From contig NBAZ01000003.1 of assembly GCA_002794735.1 (NCBI GenBank), forward strand, positions 2,232,001-2,296,000: a stretch of 64,000 nucleotides of DNA, read 5' to 3'. This stretch comes from Pyrrhoderma lamaoense (taxonomy: Eukaryota > Basidiomycota > Agaricomycetes > Hymenochaetales > Hymenochaetaceae). A program made the translations under genes and the position numbers. Below the pieces are notes generated by a model. The model saw only the letters and a program-made list of their open reading frames with translations. It was not told the origin of the DNA and did no database searches. Shown piece after piece: positions 48,955-60,350 of the stretch (positions are counted from its first letter, which is position 1; the number at the start of each line of letters is the position of its first letter).

Positions 48955-50506
48955 TCACAATTTAGATTTGGGAATTTCCTCTTTGATACGAATAATCGCT
49001 TTTCCCCATGTCTTACGCTTTTCAATATCTCGTAAACCATCGGCAAGATTATCCAAGGTATAGGATCTCTCGTATATCACAGGCTTAGCTTTCCCGGACT
49101 TGAACAAACTGCAAGATATAACGTTTGAGTTACGGGTTGGTAATGAGAGGGAAATGGGGATAAAGAGCAACGAAACGCACTTGAGGAGATCATTCCAGAC
49201 AACAGGAATACGATCAGGTTCATTTTCTTGATGGATAGTATCAATTACATGTTAAGAAGACTACTATGAGTACACAAACTACTTACTTGCATAAGCTCCC
49301 CAGTGAATCCCCGTCACGGCGATATTCTTCAATAAGACAAGGTTTAGGGGAAGCTTCAAAGCATTGTTAATGATCAGCACATGAATAATGGTCATATTCA
49401 TACCTTTTCGATCTCTCCCCAGCGAAGCCGACTACAATAGCCCTTCCTTTCCAAGCAATGCATTTCAGGCAATCTTCAAAACGAATTAGGGATGATTGTT
49501 ATTTCAGAAATGCCGGAAGTGTAACAATACCTCTGATACGCCCAACCGGATCATAAATCACGTCCACACCCTTACCATTAGTAATTTCAAGAACTTGCTT
49601 CTGCCAGTTTGGTGAAGTATAATTTACGACATAGTCCGCGCCTCCATGTTTCTTGCAGACATCCATCTTCTCCTGCGATCCGGCCGCAGCTATAACTTTG
49701 GCGCCGAGAGCTGGGGAATGGAGAAGGGGGATGTTGATTTGGTTTGTATAAGTTTTTGTTCACAAAAAGCTGGTATAGAGCTTCGAATAGAAGTTACCTT
49801 TTGCAAGCTGAGAGGCTACAATACCTACCCCTCCGGCGGCAGCAGTGATAAGAACCCATTCATCTAGAGAGAGCGTCTGGTTTGGTATATGAGAAAAGTA
49901 GCTTCTGCGTACTTGGTTTGAGCTCCGCCCTGCCCACAAGAGCCTCATAACTGGTTGGCCAAGTGATATGTAGTCCTAGAACCTACTTTAAGGAAGCTCT
50001 CTGGTGTGTATTAATAGGATGCATCTCTTACCTGCACCCTGATCAAAAGTCATGTTTTCCGGTAATGGAACCATGTGTTTCCAACTAGCCGCAACTTTTT
50101 CTGCAAAAGACCCTTGGGCATATCCAAATACCCTGTCTCCTGGTTTGAAGGGGCAGCCCTTGGGGATAGGAGAGTTAGCAGCAACCTTCCCTGAATACTC
50201 AGAGCCTAGAACAAACGGAAAGGGCGGCTGATTCTGATATTTTCTACAAGATATATAGTTAAACGCTAAGCAACATGTACAGATACTCTCCAATAGATCA
50301 TAGTTTACCCTTGGGATTGTAGGATCTAAAAATTGATCAGTTCGGTATCCTCACGCAAGATAAAGTGCATTTACATCAAAAAAGTTCAATCCAGCACTAT
50401 ATACATCAACAAGGAGCTCATCATCTTTCACTTTTGGTTCTGGTGCATCCTCTGAAAGCCGGACCTCCGACGGGTGTGCATACTTGTTTATAACAAAGGC
50501 TCGCAT
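48955..50506 (-). CDS. Medium-chain quinone oxidoreductase / zeta-crystallin-like NADPH reductase
   Basis: Zinc-free medium-chain dehydrogenase/reductase predicted to reduce quinones or enones with NADPH. Start at 50506 (ATG; MRAFVINKYAHPSEVRLSED). The N-terminal GroES-like domain has KYQNQPPFPFVLGSEYSGKV and GCPFKPGDRVFGYAQGSFAE. The Rossmann domain has EWVLITAAAGGVGIVASQLA (nucleotide-binding GGVG), DVCKKHGGADYVVNYT and VDVIYDPVG, and the end is RKTWGKAIIRIKEEIPKSKL (stop 48955-48957). At least six short introns. No cysteine/histidine zinc-ligand pattern is evident. Neighbours: convergent with TOM1 (229 bp), divergent from maleylacetate reductase with 354 bp between starts. Quinone substrates would fit an aromatic-catabolism context, but a general ZTA1-type stress role is equally likely. 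Confidence 0.88.
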
Positions 50507-50860
50507 TTTCCTAAGCACGAGAGGATAAAGGTGAAGTTAAAAAGGAGTAGGTGGATGAGGCCCAGTGCTAAGTGCTATTATTGAATAATTCAAATGGTAA
50601 ATTACTAAATAGAAATAATAAGGCGCACTTGATTCCCAGTCGGCAATTGATGCCGGAGACGGATGTCGCCGCTTAGATCATCTACGAATAATCTAATCTA
50701 CTACGGAAAATATATTTAGCACCGAATCGGGGGCACTTGACAAACAGCCTCGTCGAAATCACTCATTTCTACCAATGGGGTCCATAAGTTCACAGGTTCA
50801 AACATTCGCTTTTTATCTTTCACTAGCATCAAGTCTGGGTATTTTGTGTGCATAGAAGAC
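50507..50860. promoter_or_regulatory. Shared promoter region quinone oxidoreductase / maleylacetate reductase
   Basis: A 354-bp gap between divergent oxidoreductase starts, allowing co-regulation. No specific operator was identified by eye. Confidence 0.4.
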
Positions 50861-52093
50861 ATGCATCCGTTTATATACACTGCTAACCCTGCTCGCGTTG
50901 TCTTTGGATCAGGCACGATTAAGCAGCTTCCGGACGAAGTTAAGCGTTTGGGTCTGCAACGTCCAATAGTTCTCAGCACTCCAGAGCAATCTAGCCATGC
51001 AGATACTGTAGAATCTCTACTGTCGTCCTCTAGTATCGCAACGGCGGGTCAATATAACAATGCAACCATGCATACACCTGTCGATATAACAGAGAAAGCT
51101 TTGGCTATCGTCAAAGAGCGGGGAGCGGACGGTGTGATCGCTATAGGTGGAGGTTCAACGATCGGTCTCGGAAAGGTAATAAATGGTTAACCGAAAACAT
51201 GTTTTCTAAGTTCAATTGTAGCGTTATTGATTATCGACCAATTTTTTTTGACAGGCCATTGCCTTACGCACTGATTTAACTCAAATAGTTATCCCGACAA
51301 CTTATGCAGGTTCAGAAATGACTTGTATCATAGGACAAACGGAAAATGGTGTAAAAACGACACGATCCACGCTTAAGGTCCTTCCGGAGGTAAATCATCC
51401 TCGTATTTCTCAATTATATCATTGCGTACATGAATACTGAGTAAAAGTCTCATCTTTGATTTTTCAGGTCGTGATCTATGATGTCGACTTTACACTTACT
51501 CTTCCTGCGGACTCAGTCTTACAAGTGGTATGAACGCTATCGCACATGCAGTAGAAGCACTCTACTCTCAGAATGGAAATCCTGTAACTGATCTAATGGC
51601 GGAAGAAGGTGTTCGTGCACTCGCTCGCTCACTACCCGTAATAGCTGAGGATGGCAGTGACATCACCGCGCGTAGCGATGCACTTTATGGTGCATGGTTA
51701 TGTGCAACGTGCCTTGGCCTAGTAGGAATGAGCATCCATCACAAGCTTTGTCATACTCTCGGAGGAACGTTTAACCTTCCACACGCTGACACTCATACGA
51801 TTGTTCTACCCCATGCTCTGGCTTATAACGCGCCCAACGTTCCCGATGCCATGGCGAAACTCGCTCGTGCACTAGAACATGAAGATGCGGTTGAGGGTCT
51901 TAATATCTTACTAACAAAGTTAAAGGTAAAGAGGTCACTGAAGGATATTGGTATGCCTGAAGACGGAATCGACAAAGCCGCAGATCTTGCACTGCAGAAT
52001 AAGTATTGGAATCCTAGGGCACTTGAAAGAGAAAAGATACGTGAGGTTATCAGGCGTGCATGGGCTGGAGAACCTGCCCGATCAGACTTATAA
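50861..52093 (+). CDS. Maleylacetate reductase (iron-containing alcohol dehydrogenase family), apparent 1-nt frameshift
   Basis: Reduces maleylacetate to 3-oxoadipate with NAD(P)H, the last step of hydroxyquinol/resorcinol-type aromatic degradation. Start 50861 (MHPFIYTANPARVVFGSGTI). Exons 50861-51175 and 51255-51389 are in phase; exon 3 runs 51468-52093. Nucleotide-binding GADGVIAIGGGSTIGLGK and PTTYAGSEMT are present, then ENGVKTTRSTLKVLPEVVIY. The Fe-ADH helix GMNAIAHAVEALYSQNGNPV and the His-rich block MSIHHKLCHTLGGTFNLPHA follow, then THTIVLPHALAYNAPNVPD. Exon 3 is 626 nt, one short of a multiple of three: the frame must change between TLTLP and GLSLTSGMNAIAHAV at the GG pair 51509-51510. 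A third G restores the family motif exactly. Convergent with the P450 gene (120 bp). Confidence 0.9.
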
Positions 52094-52213
52094 GCATTTT
52101 ATGTATAATTATCATGTTAAGCTGGGATGGTGTGAAGCTAGCAATACAAAGTACTCAAATAAGTTAAATTGAAATGAAAAAGATGAACTGCAGCTTAGTC
52201 GTGACTACACTTA

Positions 52214-54402
52214 TTAGACCCGCGAGACATAAAGGGGGCATTGACTACCTTCTTTGTACTTCCCTGAGACATAGGGTCGAGTCAAGACTCTACAAGAAAT
52301 TTTTGTAGTAAGCATAGCTCTTTTGAGGTACACAAATTTTTCAAAAAGCTTACACATTTGCAGCAAACACTCGCTCCTCTTTGACAAGGCCGAACTTGAA
52401 ATTCGATACTAATTCAAGAAGAAAGCTTTTCATTTCTATAACTGAAAAGCGCAACCCAATGCATGACTAGTAGAATTGCGTTTAAGAGCTTTCAACAATA
52501 GTTATAAATGACAGAGCTGAAATATATACCCACTCTTGGTCCAGCTGAGAATGACAATGTATGATTATATAGACCGGGTAGATCCAGTACGGACGCGGGG
52601 AGATTATTCCACCTTTCAGGACTTTGAACAAAACATCTATCAGGAACAAAGTATAGTGATAATGACAAACTTTATTGATGCCTTACTTGAAAATCCATGC
52701 GTCAGGCCCCCATACGCTTTTATCGGTGTTAAGGCCTTCGACCGGAATGTGGACAAACTGCCCCTTTCCAATCTTGACTCCATAATGAATACTACCATCC
52801 TTCATACGAATTGGTTCACTGGTGGGGATCTCGTCGTCTTGCATAGCAACACGAATTGAACTTTGTACGGGAGGTATAATCCGTATCGTTTCACGAATGA
52901 CATTATTCAGGTAGGGTAAATCATCCAGAGCAGACCAAATTTCTTGCCAACCATCTTGACTATCGAAAGATGGGAGACTTGTGATCGATCCCTTGAATGA
53001 CTGTAGCTCAGAGCGAAGCCGGTTTTGGACTGACGGATTGGCTGCAAGGAAGTATAAGATCCAGGTTAAAGCGAGTGACGTTGTATCCGATCCTGCGAAG
53101 AAGAAGGTATTGACGTTGGACAAGAGCTCCTTATCTGTTATTCGTTGGGATGGAGAAGTTTCTTTTGACAAGTTGGATTTGACTACATAAAATCTTTAGT
53201 TGATGGTATCACTACTCTTCACTTTAAGGTACTTACTAAGAAGGCTTAAAAAGTCAACACCATTGTACCCTGATCCATTCTTTTCGCCATCATTTATCCG
53301 CTTTGTCTTCTCTTCAACAATCCTTCCACCAATGCGATTGATGGTTTCCTGGGCTTTCTTAATAACTCGAGTCTTCTCAGTAGGCTAAGTGGATAGTTAC
53401 TCAGATATTTTCCGTGATTATATAGGTATATGGCCATACAAATATTCTTTCCAACCACGGAAAGTAGATAATAGCAATATCCCATATACCTCCGCCTTGA
53501 GAAATAGCAATTTCGAACATTTCCTTATAAGCCATGAAAAGTTCGTTATTCTCATGTTGGATAGCAGAGAAATCATAATCAAATCCTATGATATATCAGA
53601 ATATAGTTTCTTCTAGTCAAGGGTCCTTACCAGCTAAGCCTATAACATCAAAAGTTGCTCGGCTAATCCAGTGACAAACATCTAGTATAGCAGGTGACTT
53701 TTCGGATATAGATGTGTCCGAGTTAGACTCTTGGGTTATTGATATGATAGACTCCCATTTCTCTTTCAGCTCTGCTCCCTTCTTAAAAGCTATGGGGATA
53801 AAGGCACGCATATTGTTATTTGAAAAGGCGGGGGTGCCTACACGACGCATACGTTTATGCATCTGTCCTTCTGCAGCTAGCATTCCTTTAAGTATAGTTT
53901 AACATTTTTACAATATTAACGCATAGAACACGGGTAAGTTACCTTCTCCAATTAGTCTTGAAATCACTCTTCTGGACTGCCAAGGTTTCTGATATTCATT
54001 TGTGTGGCTCATGACATAAGCCAAAGCAACAGGATCAGTGGTAAGTAATCGGTCGTCAAACTAAGAGAGCAGTCAGAGAGCCGCTTTCAAGTCGCTCAAA
54101 GTTTGAGTGTAGCCCTACATTTCCAATTCCCTTAATTCTTACAGACTTTCCATACTTAGACATGTATTCTTGATGAGAACCTTTTGACCTGCTCAAGCTA
54201 GGCTATGTCAGATTTCCGTTCCTCGAGTAAGTAGTAGGTTCAAACCTTAAAACTTCTTCGAGATGGCCATCGAGACAAAGCCCCATTTGGCAGGAGGACC
54301 TGGGAGGTTCCGAAGGGGAGAGAAGAGAGGTTGGATGAAGAGGAAGTATATGACCCAACTACAGATGAGTAAAAGGGAGCCTAGTGCAAGCGAGTACAGC
54401 AT
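52214..54402 (-). CDS. Cytochrome P450 monooxygenase, apparent 1-nt frameshift
   Basis: Membrane-bound haem monooxygenase; substrate unknown. Start 54402: MLYSLALGSLLLICSWVIYF is an N-terminal anchor, followed by LRNLPGPPAKWG (Pro-rich hinge). Motifs: I-helix TFFFAGSDTTSLALTWILYF (AGxDTT, O2 activation), K-helix NVIRETIRIIPPVQSSIR (ExxR), haem loop SFSAGPR then SCIGLRFSVIEM (Cys ligand; an intron splits the loop between Arg and Ser). The C-terminal exon gives RPYVSGKYKEGSQCPLYVSR, stop 52214-52216. About nine introns. In exon 1 the frame of PPAKWG changes to LCLDGHLEEVLR at a four-C run on the plus strand (54281-54284); one more base restores it. Divergent from the GT49-like gene with 216 bp between starts. 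Basidiomycete P450s are numerous, so the family number cannot be assigned here. Confidence 0.92.
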
Positions 54403-54618
54403 CGTCGTGGTTGATGGATAAAATCGCGAAGTTCTCCGAGCTTGAGGTTACTCTTCATATTTCAATAATGTATGATGAGAACAATAACAACGGATGCTCC
54501 CAACCGAAGTTGGGTACGGTTACCATATCTAGAAATGTAACGTGATTGTCCCTCAACCATAAAATACAGACTGCCACGCGCATGGTTTTAGACATACATC
54601 ACTTTGATTATTGTATAA
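54403..54618. promoter_or_regulatory. Shared promoter region P450 / GT49-like
   Basis: A 216-bp gap between divergent start codons. Assignment rests on arrangement only. Confidence 0.35.
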
Positions 54619-56090
54619 ATGGAGAGCCGGCCTTCAGATTCCTCAGTTGCAAAAGCGCCAGCAGTGATCAGTACTTTCTCGTCTGCATCATTTCATAGCA
54701 GATTGACCGTCTCTAGTTCAAGTTCTCAACGTCGTTTGCGTGCACTTTCAAGAGCATCTTCAGATGAGAAAGCTCAAGTTGATGTGATACCTGAACGCTC
54801 CAAGTCCTTGTCATTCCTGAGAGGTCTTACTCCAAGTCCTCAGCCCGCAAAAGAGCTGCCTTTATATGTATCCGAAAAGCAGCGGCTACCTCCTCTGGCA
54901 TGGCGTCACTTAGTCTACTGGCTAATTTATGTCTATTGTCTTTTCTCGTTCAGCTTCTTTACTGTTGGTCTATTCGATATACACAAAAAATCAGATCTGG
55001 TAATAGCTACTAACGTTGCAAGACATGTGTCTCCAATAAATGATTTCAGTCAACCTTATCGGCTTTCTAGACTGCTTCCTATTGATTCCGGTGTTGAGGA
55101 CTTTCATCCCTATGTGTCTTATGCTTATCGCAATCCAGAAGAGAATAACATAACTGCTTGTATGTGGGGGGTGCAAGATGATCTTGAGAAATTTGAATTA
55201 TGGTCTTCAGGTTGGCAAGGTGAGAAAAAAATTCTAAAGCAGGCATCCTTATTGCTGTTTGAACACCTAGTCTGCCAGGACCTTTATCTGTGGTAATAGT
55301 ATACGACAATTTTGAACAAGAGAAGCTCGTTGTCAAAAGTCTAAAGAAACTATCTGGGTTGCAAGAAAAGGCTCATGTCCATATTGTACGGCGTAATCCT
55401 AATATACATCACAATGGCAATATATATCTCAATCTGGCGAGGCTTTTTGCTCGGACCCGCTATGTAGCTCTTATACCAGCTCCGCCATCCCAACAGATCC
55501 CACATGGCCTTTATTCTAGGATTCAAGATAAGGTCAATGCATATAATAAGTCTATGCTTGCTGCGCCCTATGTTCTCTCACCATCTAGACATACTATACC
55601 AACTTCTCCAGTACCCTTTGCTCCTCTTTCTCCACTACTTATAGAACAAGCATCTCCAATATGGTGCACAGAGCGTTTCTTTACTGCTTCAACGCGGGAA
55701 ACGCATTGGGAAGAGTGTCTATGGCAGTTTTGGCTGGCTTCGTATGGCACCCTTTCAATCCTGCCTGAGTCAGGACTGAAACTTCCTAGCCGACCAAAAA
55801 CGAGTACCGGGGGACCAGTTAACCCTGAGGTAAATATCAACTAAGGGATGAAGATTTATTGGCATATTGATATCATTCTCACTAGGAGATCATTCATAGA
55901 AGACTTAGTAACCGCTTTAGACATGAATCTTGTGTCCTTGCTGCAAAACGCTTGAAAGATCGGTCGAGCCCAGCCAAAGTTGATCCCAAGAAATCGCGAT
56001 GGCTCAGAGAAACTTGTAGACAGGTAAAAATAGTATGATAGTAGTCTAAATATGTTTACTGAAATAATTTAATAGGCAATGAGTCATTGA
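54619..56090 (+). CDS. Type II membrane protein resembling GT49 (LARGE/B4GAT1-type) glycosyltransferases
   Basis: Exons 54619-55219, 55279-55829, 55886-56023 and a 15-nt last exon 56076-56090 (AMSH, stop). A Ser-rich cytosolic tail of about 90 residues precedes one hydrophobic anchor (HLVYWLIYVYCLFSFSFFTV), so the C-terminal part should be lumenal in the Golgi. Segments RLLPIDSGVEDFHPYVSYAY, NPEENNITACMWGVQDDLEK and LARLFARTRYVALIPAPPSQ, followed by CTERFFTASTRETHWEECLW, resemble fungal GT49-like proteins as I recall them. A clear DxD metal-binding motif is not visible where the family usually has one, so activity is uncertain and the protein could be a non-catalytic relative. The donor at 55220 and acceptor before 55279 join in phase as WQGPLSVV. 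Confidence 0.68.
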
Positions 56091-56230
56091 GGTAAAAAAT
56101 CGCTCTAGAATGGATTAAGGGGAGACTACAAGGATTAGAATAAGAAAAATAACAATACAACTGAAAGAAGTAAATGATGAATAGAATACATGTAAATAGC
56201 ACACAGTTCGTAAATCCATTCACGTTGACA

Positions 56231-59200
56231 TCAGGGAATATCATTCTCATACATCTGAAGACGAGCCTCCATTTCATCAATGTCTTCTTTAGTGGTACCT
56301 ACAGCCTCATCTTCTTTACCAGTTGCTTGATAAGCCGCCCAGATGTTATCACCCTCTGGACCCCCAATTACGAGGTCTAGTATATCTCGTGCTGGTTCTG
56401 CGAATTTATATATTTATAGATGTCATACGAGAAGATGTGAATCTGAAGAACGGTACTAACCAGTGAGTTCATTTACAGCTGTTTGCACATCTTGTGGAAG
56501 CCACTCCGGGGGATCCGCGCAACTAAAGCGACCGAATGAAACGAGAAACATGTGGGGATAGGAGCTGAAGGTCACAAAGGGCGCGTGGAATATTTTCTGG
56601 CGAAGGTCGAAATTCTTTAATGATTGAGTCACTCCACCACCACTTATAGCCGATGCTGGAGTGATAACAAGTTGATGTAAGAGAAGTAAAGCCTGTTTCA
56701 GATTTCGAACAGTTCTAATACCAAAGAGAAGGGGGTTGAGGCAATGAGACTAAGCGTTTGAGAGGATGTAAGCTTAGAAATTTTGAGTTACCTTTCGAGG
56801 GTATCATACGACTGCATAACATAATCATCATATTCCCATATATGAGTTGACAAACGCCAGATGTAGTGCACTAAACAAGGGATAACAGTAATAGACTGCA
56901 GCATTGCCATTTTATTCTCCAAGCTTGCGGAGATAATCAAGGACAGGAAGTTGAGCAGCGACAAAGCATCGTCTTCAATACTCTATGTCTTTCTGTTAGC
57001 TTTCATTAGGTATGCTTGAGCATGACAAACACACCGATTCTGGGAAAGATTTCCGATCTGCTAAAACGTTACTGACCCTTTCGATAAGAGGATTACGGAC
57101 AAAATCATTGATACCAGCTATCTGTCCAGGACCAAGCCCTGGAGTAGACTTGGCAATCCTGTTCGCTAGTGAAGAGTCTTGATAATAGTGAGTTAGCTAT
57201 TAAAACTATGTTTATAGCAGGACAACGAAAAAATATGCTCACGAGTTGATAGAACTACCAGCGTTCTGATTACATGCGAAACAACCGACTTCGGTTGGTT
57301 CTTGTCCATGAAAGCTAAAAGAGGGCTAGGCGAGTTGATTATTGGTACCAAACTGAAATAAATCGAGTTAGTAATGAGTTACATGAGAATATATATACTA
57401 TATACCTGAGTGTATTATGATCCTTCACCGTCCAGATCATTGCCTCCAAAACGTCAAGAGAAGAATGTACCAAGTCCTCAAATGCTTGTGTTTCTTCTTC
57501 TGTGCTAGGCAGATTATCAAGACTTCTGGTGGCAATATCGCATAGAACGCGGACTAATTTCTTATTCCTTTCCGGGTGCTCATCACATGATCGGAGTACA
57601 ACTGTCGTAAAAGACGGGATGTACAGCATTGTTGTTGCCAGAAGATCAAACAGTGCTTGTAGATATGTACTCTGCCACAGGATCAATAACTCATCATAAT
57701 AGTAACGGCACATATGAACGTACAGACTGATCAAATTTCCCATCCCATAAACATAACACCATATCGATCAACCCTTCCACTAAGTGATCTGCAAGTTTCA
57801 GAAAAGAAAATCGAGGTTTTGAGCCCAGCGCCTCGAGAATAAGCGAACACGCATTTTGATATTCTTTCCCGGAGGATACAGGGGCCGACAGCAGATAATG
57901 AAAGGCCAAGATACCCGTTTTCTTGAATGTGTGCGTGAAAAGTAGGTAGTGAAGCTATTTGTATATATGAGCCTACTACTTTGAATAATACATGCGAATA
58001 AATTCACCTCGTCTCCCCAGTCAATACCTTCAACGGTGTCTTGTTCAGCCTGGGGGTCAGATCCTGGCACAAGATCAAGATCCATGGGATTTTCCTGGCC
58101 AAAGTTCTCAACGCTTGGGCTACTATTAACTTGCTTTTGCATCGCGTTAGTACTCTTTAATCCCGCGTCACCACCGAAGTCTTGAATGGCGTCAACCATC
58201 ATAATGTCCTCTTCAGGCACTATCGAGGGCTGTCTCCTTTCTGATAGCGGTGATAATTTTGCTGAAGAAAGTAAATTACAGTCTTGAACATTTCGCAACT
58301 TTGACACCTTCTGAGGACTCCTAACAGTGGAGGTCCTCTGTGTCCTCTGTGAACGAAGCCGAGACGGAGACTTTTCAGGTGAAGTAGGAAGGAAAGAATT
58401 TTCAAAACCAGGAAAGTTTGGAGCATTATTTACTGCTGCCAGTCTGAGTGGGGTCTTTGGAACTTTAAACTTCGGTTGAGGGTTAGGAGCACCGTTAGTA
58501 CGGGCCATAGTTGGTGACTCTGGAATTGGGGCACCTCTCCAGGTTCTCATTGCAGGAGGCATAGGGATCGGGGAGAATGGTGTCCCATTGCCAATTCGTT
58601 TGGCTCTCGAGGATAGAGAAGCTTTACGAGCTGACGACTCCAATTCATGTTGCTAGATGTATGCTTAATTTTTTAGAAATCTAGGAGCAAACATGAATTC
58701 ATACCTTGAATATATATTCCGTCCTTAGTCGTTCAAGTTGCTCTTGCATATCGGTCTGAAGCTTATTTCGTTCCCTCTCTGCAGCATCTTTGGAATCTCT
58801 TAGTTTGGTCAAATCTTCCGTATGCTGTTGAGCTGCCTGTTCGTAGATGTCTTACTGAATACGAACTTTTCTAAGAAGAGCCGAGTAGGTTTACCTTTTC
58901 TAGCTTTTTACGTAAGATTGTTACTTCTCCTTCTTTCGTAAATCGAGCCACTTCAGCAGACTTAAGGGCCTCCTTGAACTCATTATTTTCACTTCGCAGC
59001 TGAGAAGTCTGAATCAGACAACGGCCACAGGAGATATTCGGAAACGCACCTCCTCAACTCGAGCGGTGAGTTCGGCAAGCTGTTTCTGGAAGTCCTCTTG
59101 GATGGACGTCTTCGTCTGTGGTATGATATTTCCTGCCTTATGACTAACCGTACGATAAGCCTGAGTGTTCTGTACGGCGGAAAATGGTGTTGGCCGGGGA

Positions 59201-59704
59201 ATTTGGCTTCGATTATAGCCTACATTATTGCCTGGAGTAGAAGTATACTTTGTGTTTGACTGTGATGCACGAGGAATATTGCCTCTCGGCGCTTGTACTA
59301 GTTTAAAGCCCGACTGCTGAGCCTCAGATCTTTGAACAGGGACTTGAGGAGGCTTATATGTGCTGTGTTCTTAAATGAGAAAAATAATGCGGCTCACTTG
59401 GCTGTCTATTTACAGGTGATAAAACCCTTTCCTGCACTTCTTTCGGTTGCTCCTCGCCCAACCTCTGGTTTACACTAGTCGTCAAGGCATACGTTCCATC
59501 TGGGCGCACGAATACATCCACCAGGTCGTAATCGTCATCATAGTTATGCCGTGTCTTTACACGCTTTGGGAAGGTGACTGAGCCTGCAGACCTTGGCCTT
59601 TTTTGAGAAGCTTCTTGGATATATTTGGCTTCAACCTGGTCTAGAATAGCCAAGTCATTTTCGTCCAGGTCAAATGCGTCGTACGAATCGTCAGAGTCGA
59701 CCAT
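56231..59704 (-). CDS. Rad26/ATRIP-like DNA-damage checkpoint protein
   Basis: Probable partner of the ATR/Rad3 kinase (ATRIP in animals, Rad26 in S. pombe, UvsD in Aspergillus). Start 59704: MVDSDDSYDAFDLDENDLAI, an acidic N-terminus with a KRPRSAGSVTFPKRVKTRH basic patch, likely a nuclear localisation signal. A coiled coil follows (about 58700-59110, for example QLRSENNEFKEALKSAEVAR), as expected for ATRIP-type dimerisation. Next is a Pro/Ser-rich segment (about 58030-58640, KVPKTPLRLAAVNNAPN), then a helical C-terminal region (LHIPSF-like repeats; EHPERNKKLVRVLCDIATRS, LDVLEAMIWTVKDHNTLR) and the end IGGPEGDNIWAAYQATGKED then EMEARLQMYENDIP, stop 56231-56233. At least eight introns. The call relies on the order acidic tip, coiled coil, helical repeat and on remembered family features; the sequence itself is weakly conserved. 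Confidence 0.65.
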
Positions 59705-60350
59705 CGAGATTCCAGAGGTATTATTACAGTAACCTATCCGTGTAATAAAAGCTATCTTAAAGAAAAGAACATAGTGGACTCAGGGCGTCGGAAACCGTAC
59801 TTAGTACTTGCTGGATCACAAATTGCGGATACACGTACGTTACTGTGACAGAAAATGTGACGCGACGCGACAACAAGCACATAATTATTAAGTTAAATCG
59901 ATACGTGACAACTTCTACCATCCATACTGAATCAAGAGATCATGAATTTAGTGAAAGTAGTAGCAAATTGTACATGGTTTACGAATATTCTTGGTTTGGT
60001 CTCATAAGGTCCATATATTTTTACTACCGTACTTTGGCATACCAGTATATCTACGATCCAGTTTCAAACACACAACATAATCATAAACCCCGAATCGCTC
60101 GAATGATGGGGAAACTCTGGGCAGGAGTTGACTACAAGGCATAGAGGTTAGGTGATATTCACGCAACCAAGGATATCAGTGAAACAAGATCTGTAGTGTA
60201 TAACTACTCAAAGGATGTTGTTTCAGAAAAGCAGCTTATGGGCAAACAGCGACAACTCGGGGCCAGTATCAAATTTCAGAGCCGATATTACCCATAATAT
60301 ATGGTGTTCGGGTAAACAAATTAGGCTGGTGGTTGGAAAGTAGTACTTGG
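59705..60350. other. Intergenic: promoter of the Rad26/ATRIP-like gene and 3' region of UPF2
   Basis: About 646 bp upstream of the ATRIP-like start and downstream of the UPF2 stop. AT-rich. A 99-codon plus-strand frame (59845-60144) has Tyr/His/Arg-rich composition with no recognisable feature and is probably chance. Confidence 0.5.

Noticed and set aside
54226..54246. tRNA B-box-like sequence (GGTTCAAACC)
   Set aside because: No matching A box or cloverleaf upstream; it sits in an intron of the P450 gene.
59845..60144. 99-codon plus-strand frame between the ATRIP-like gene and UPF2
   Set aside because: No motif, membrane segment or signal peptide; located in the promoter of the ATRIP-like gene; likely chance.
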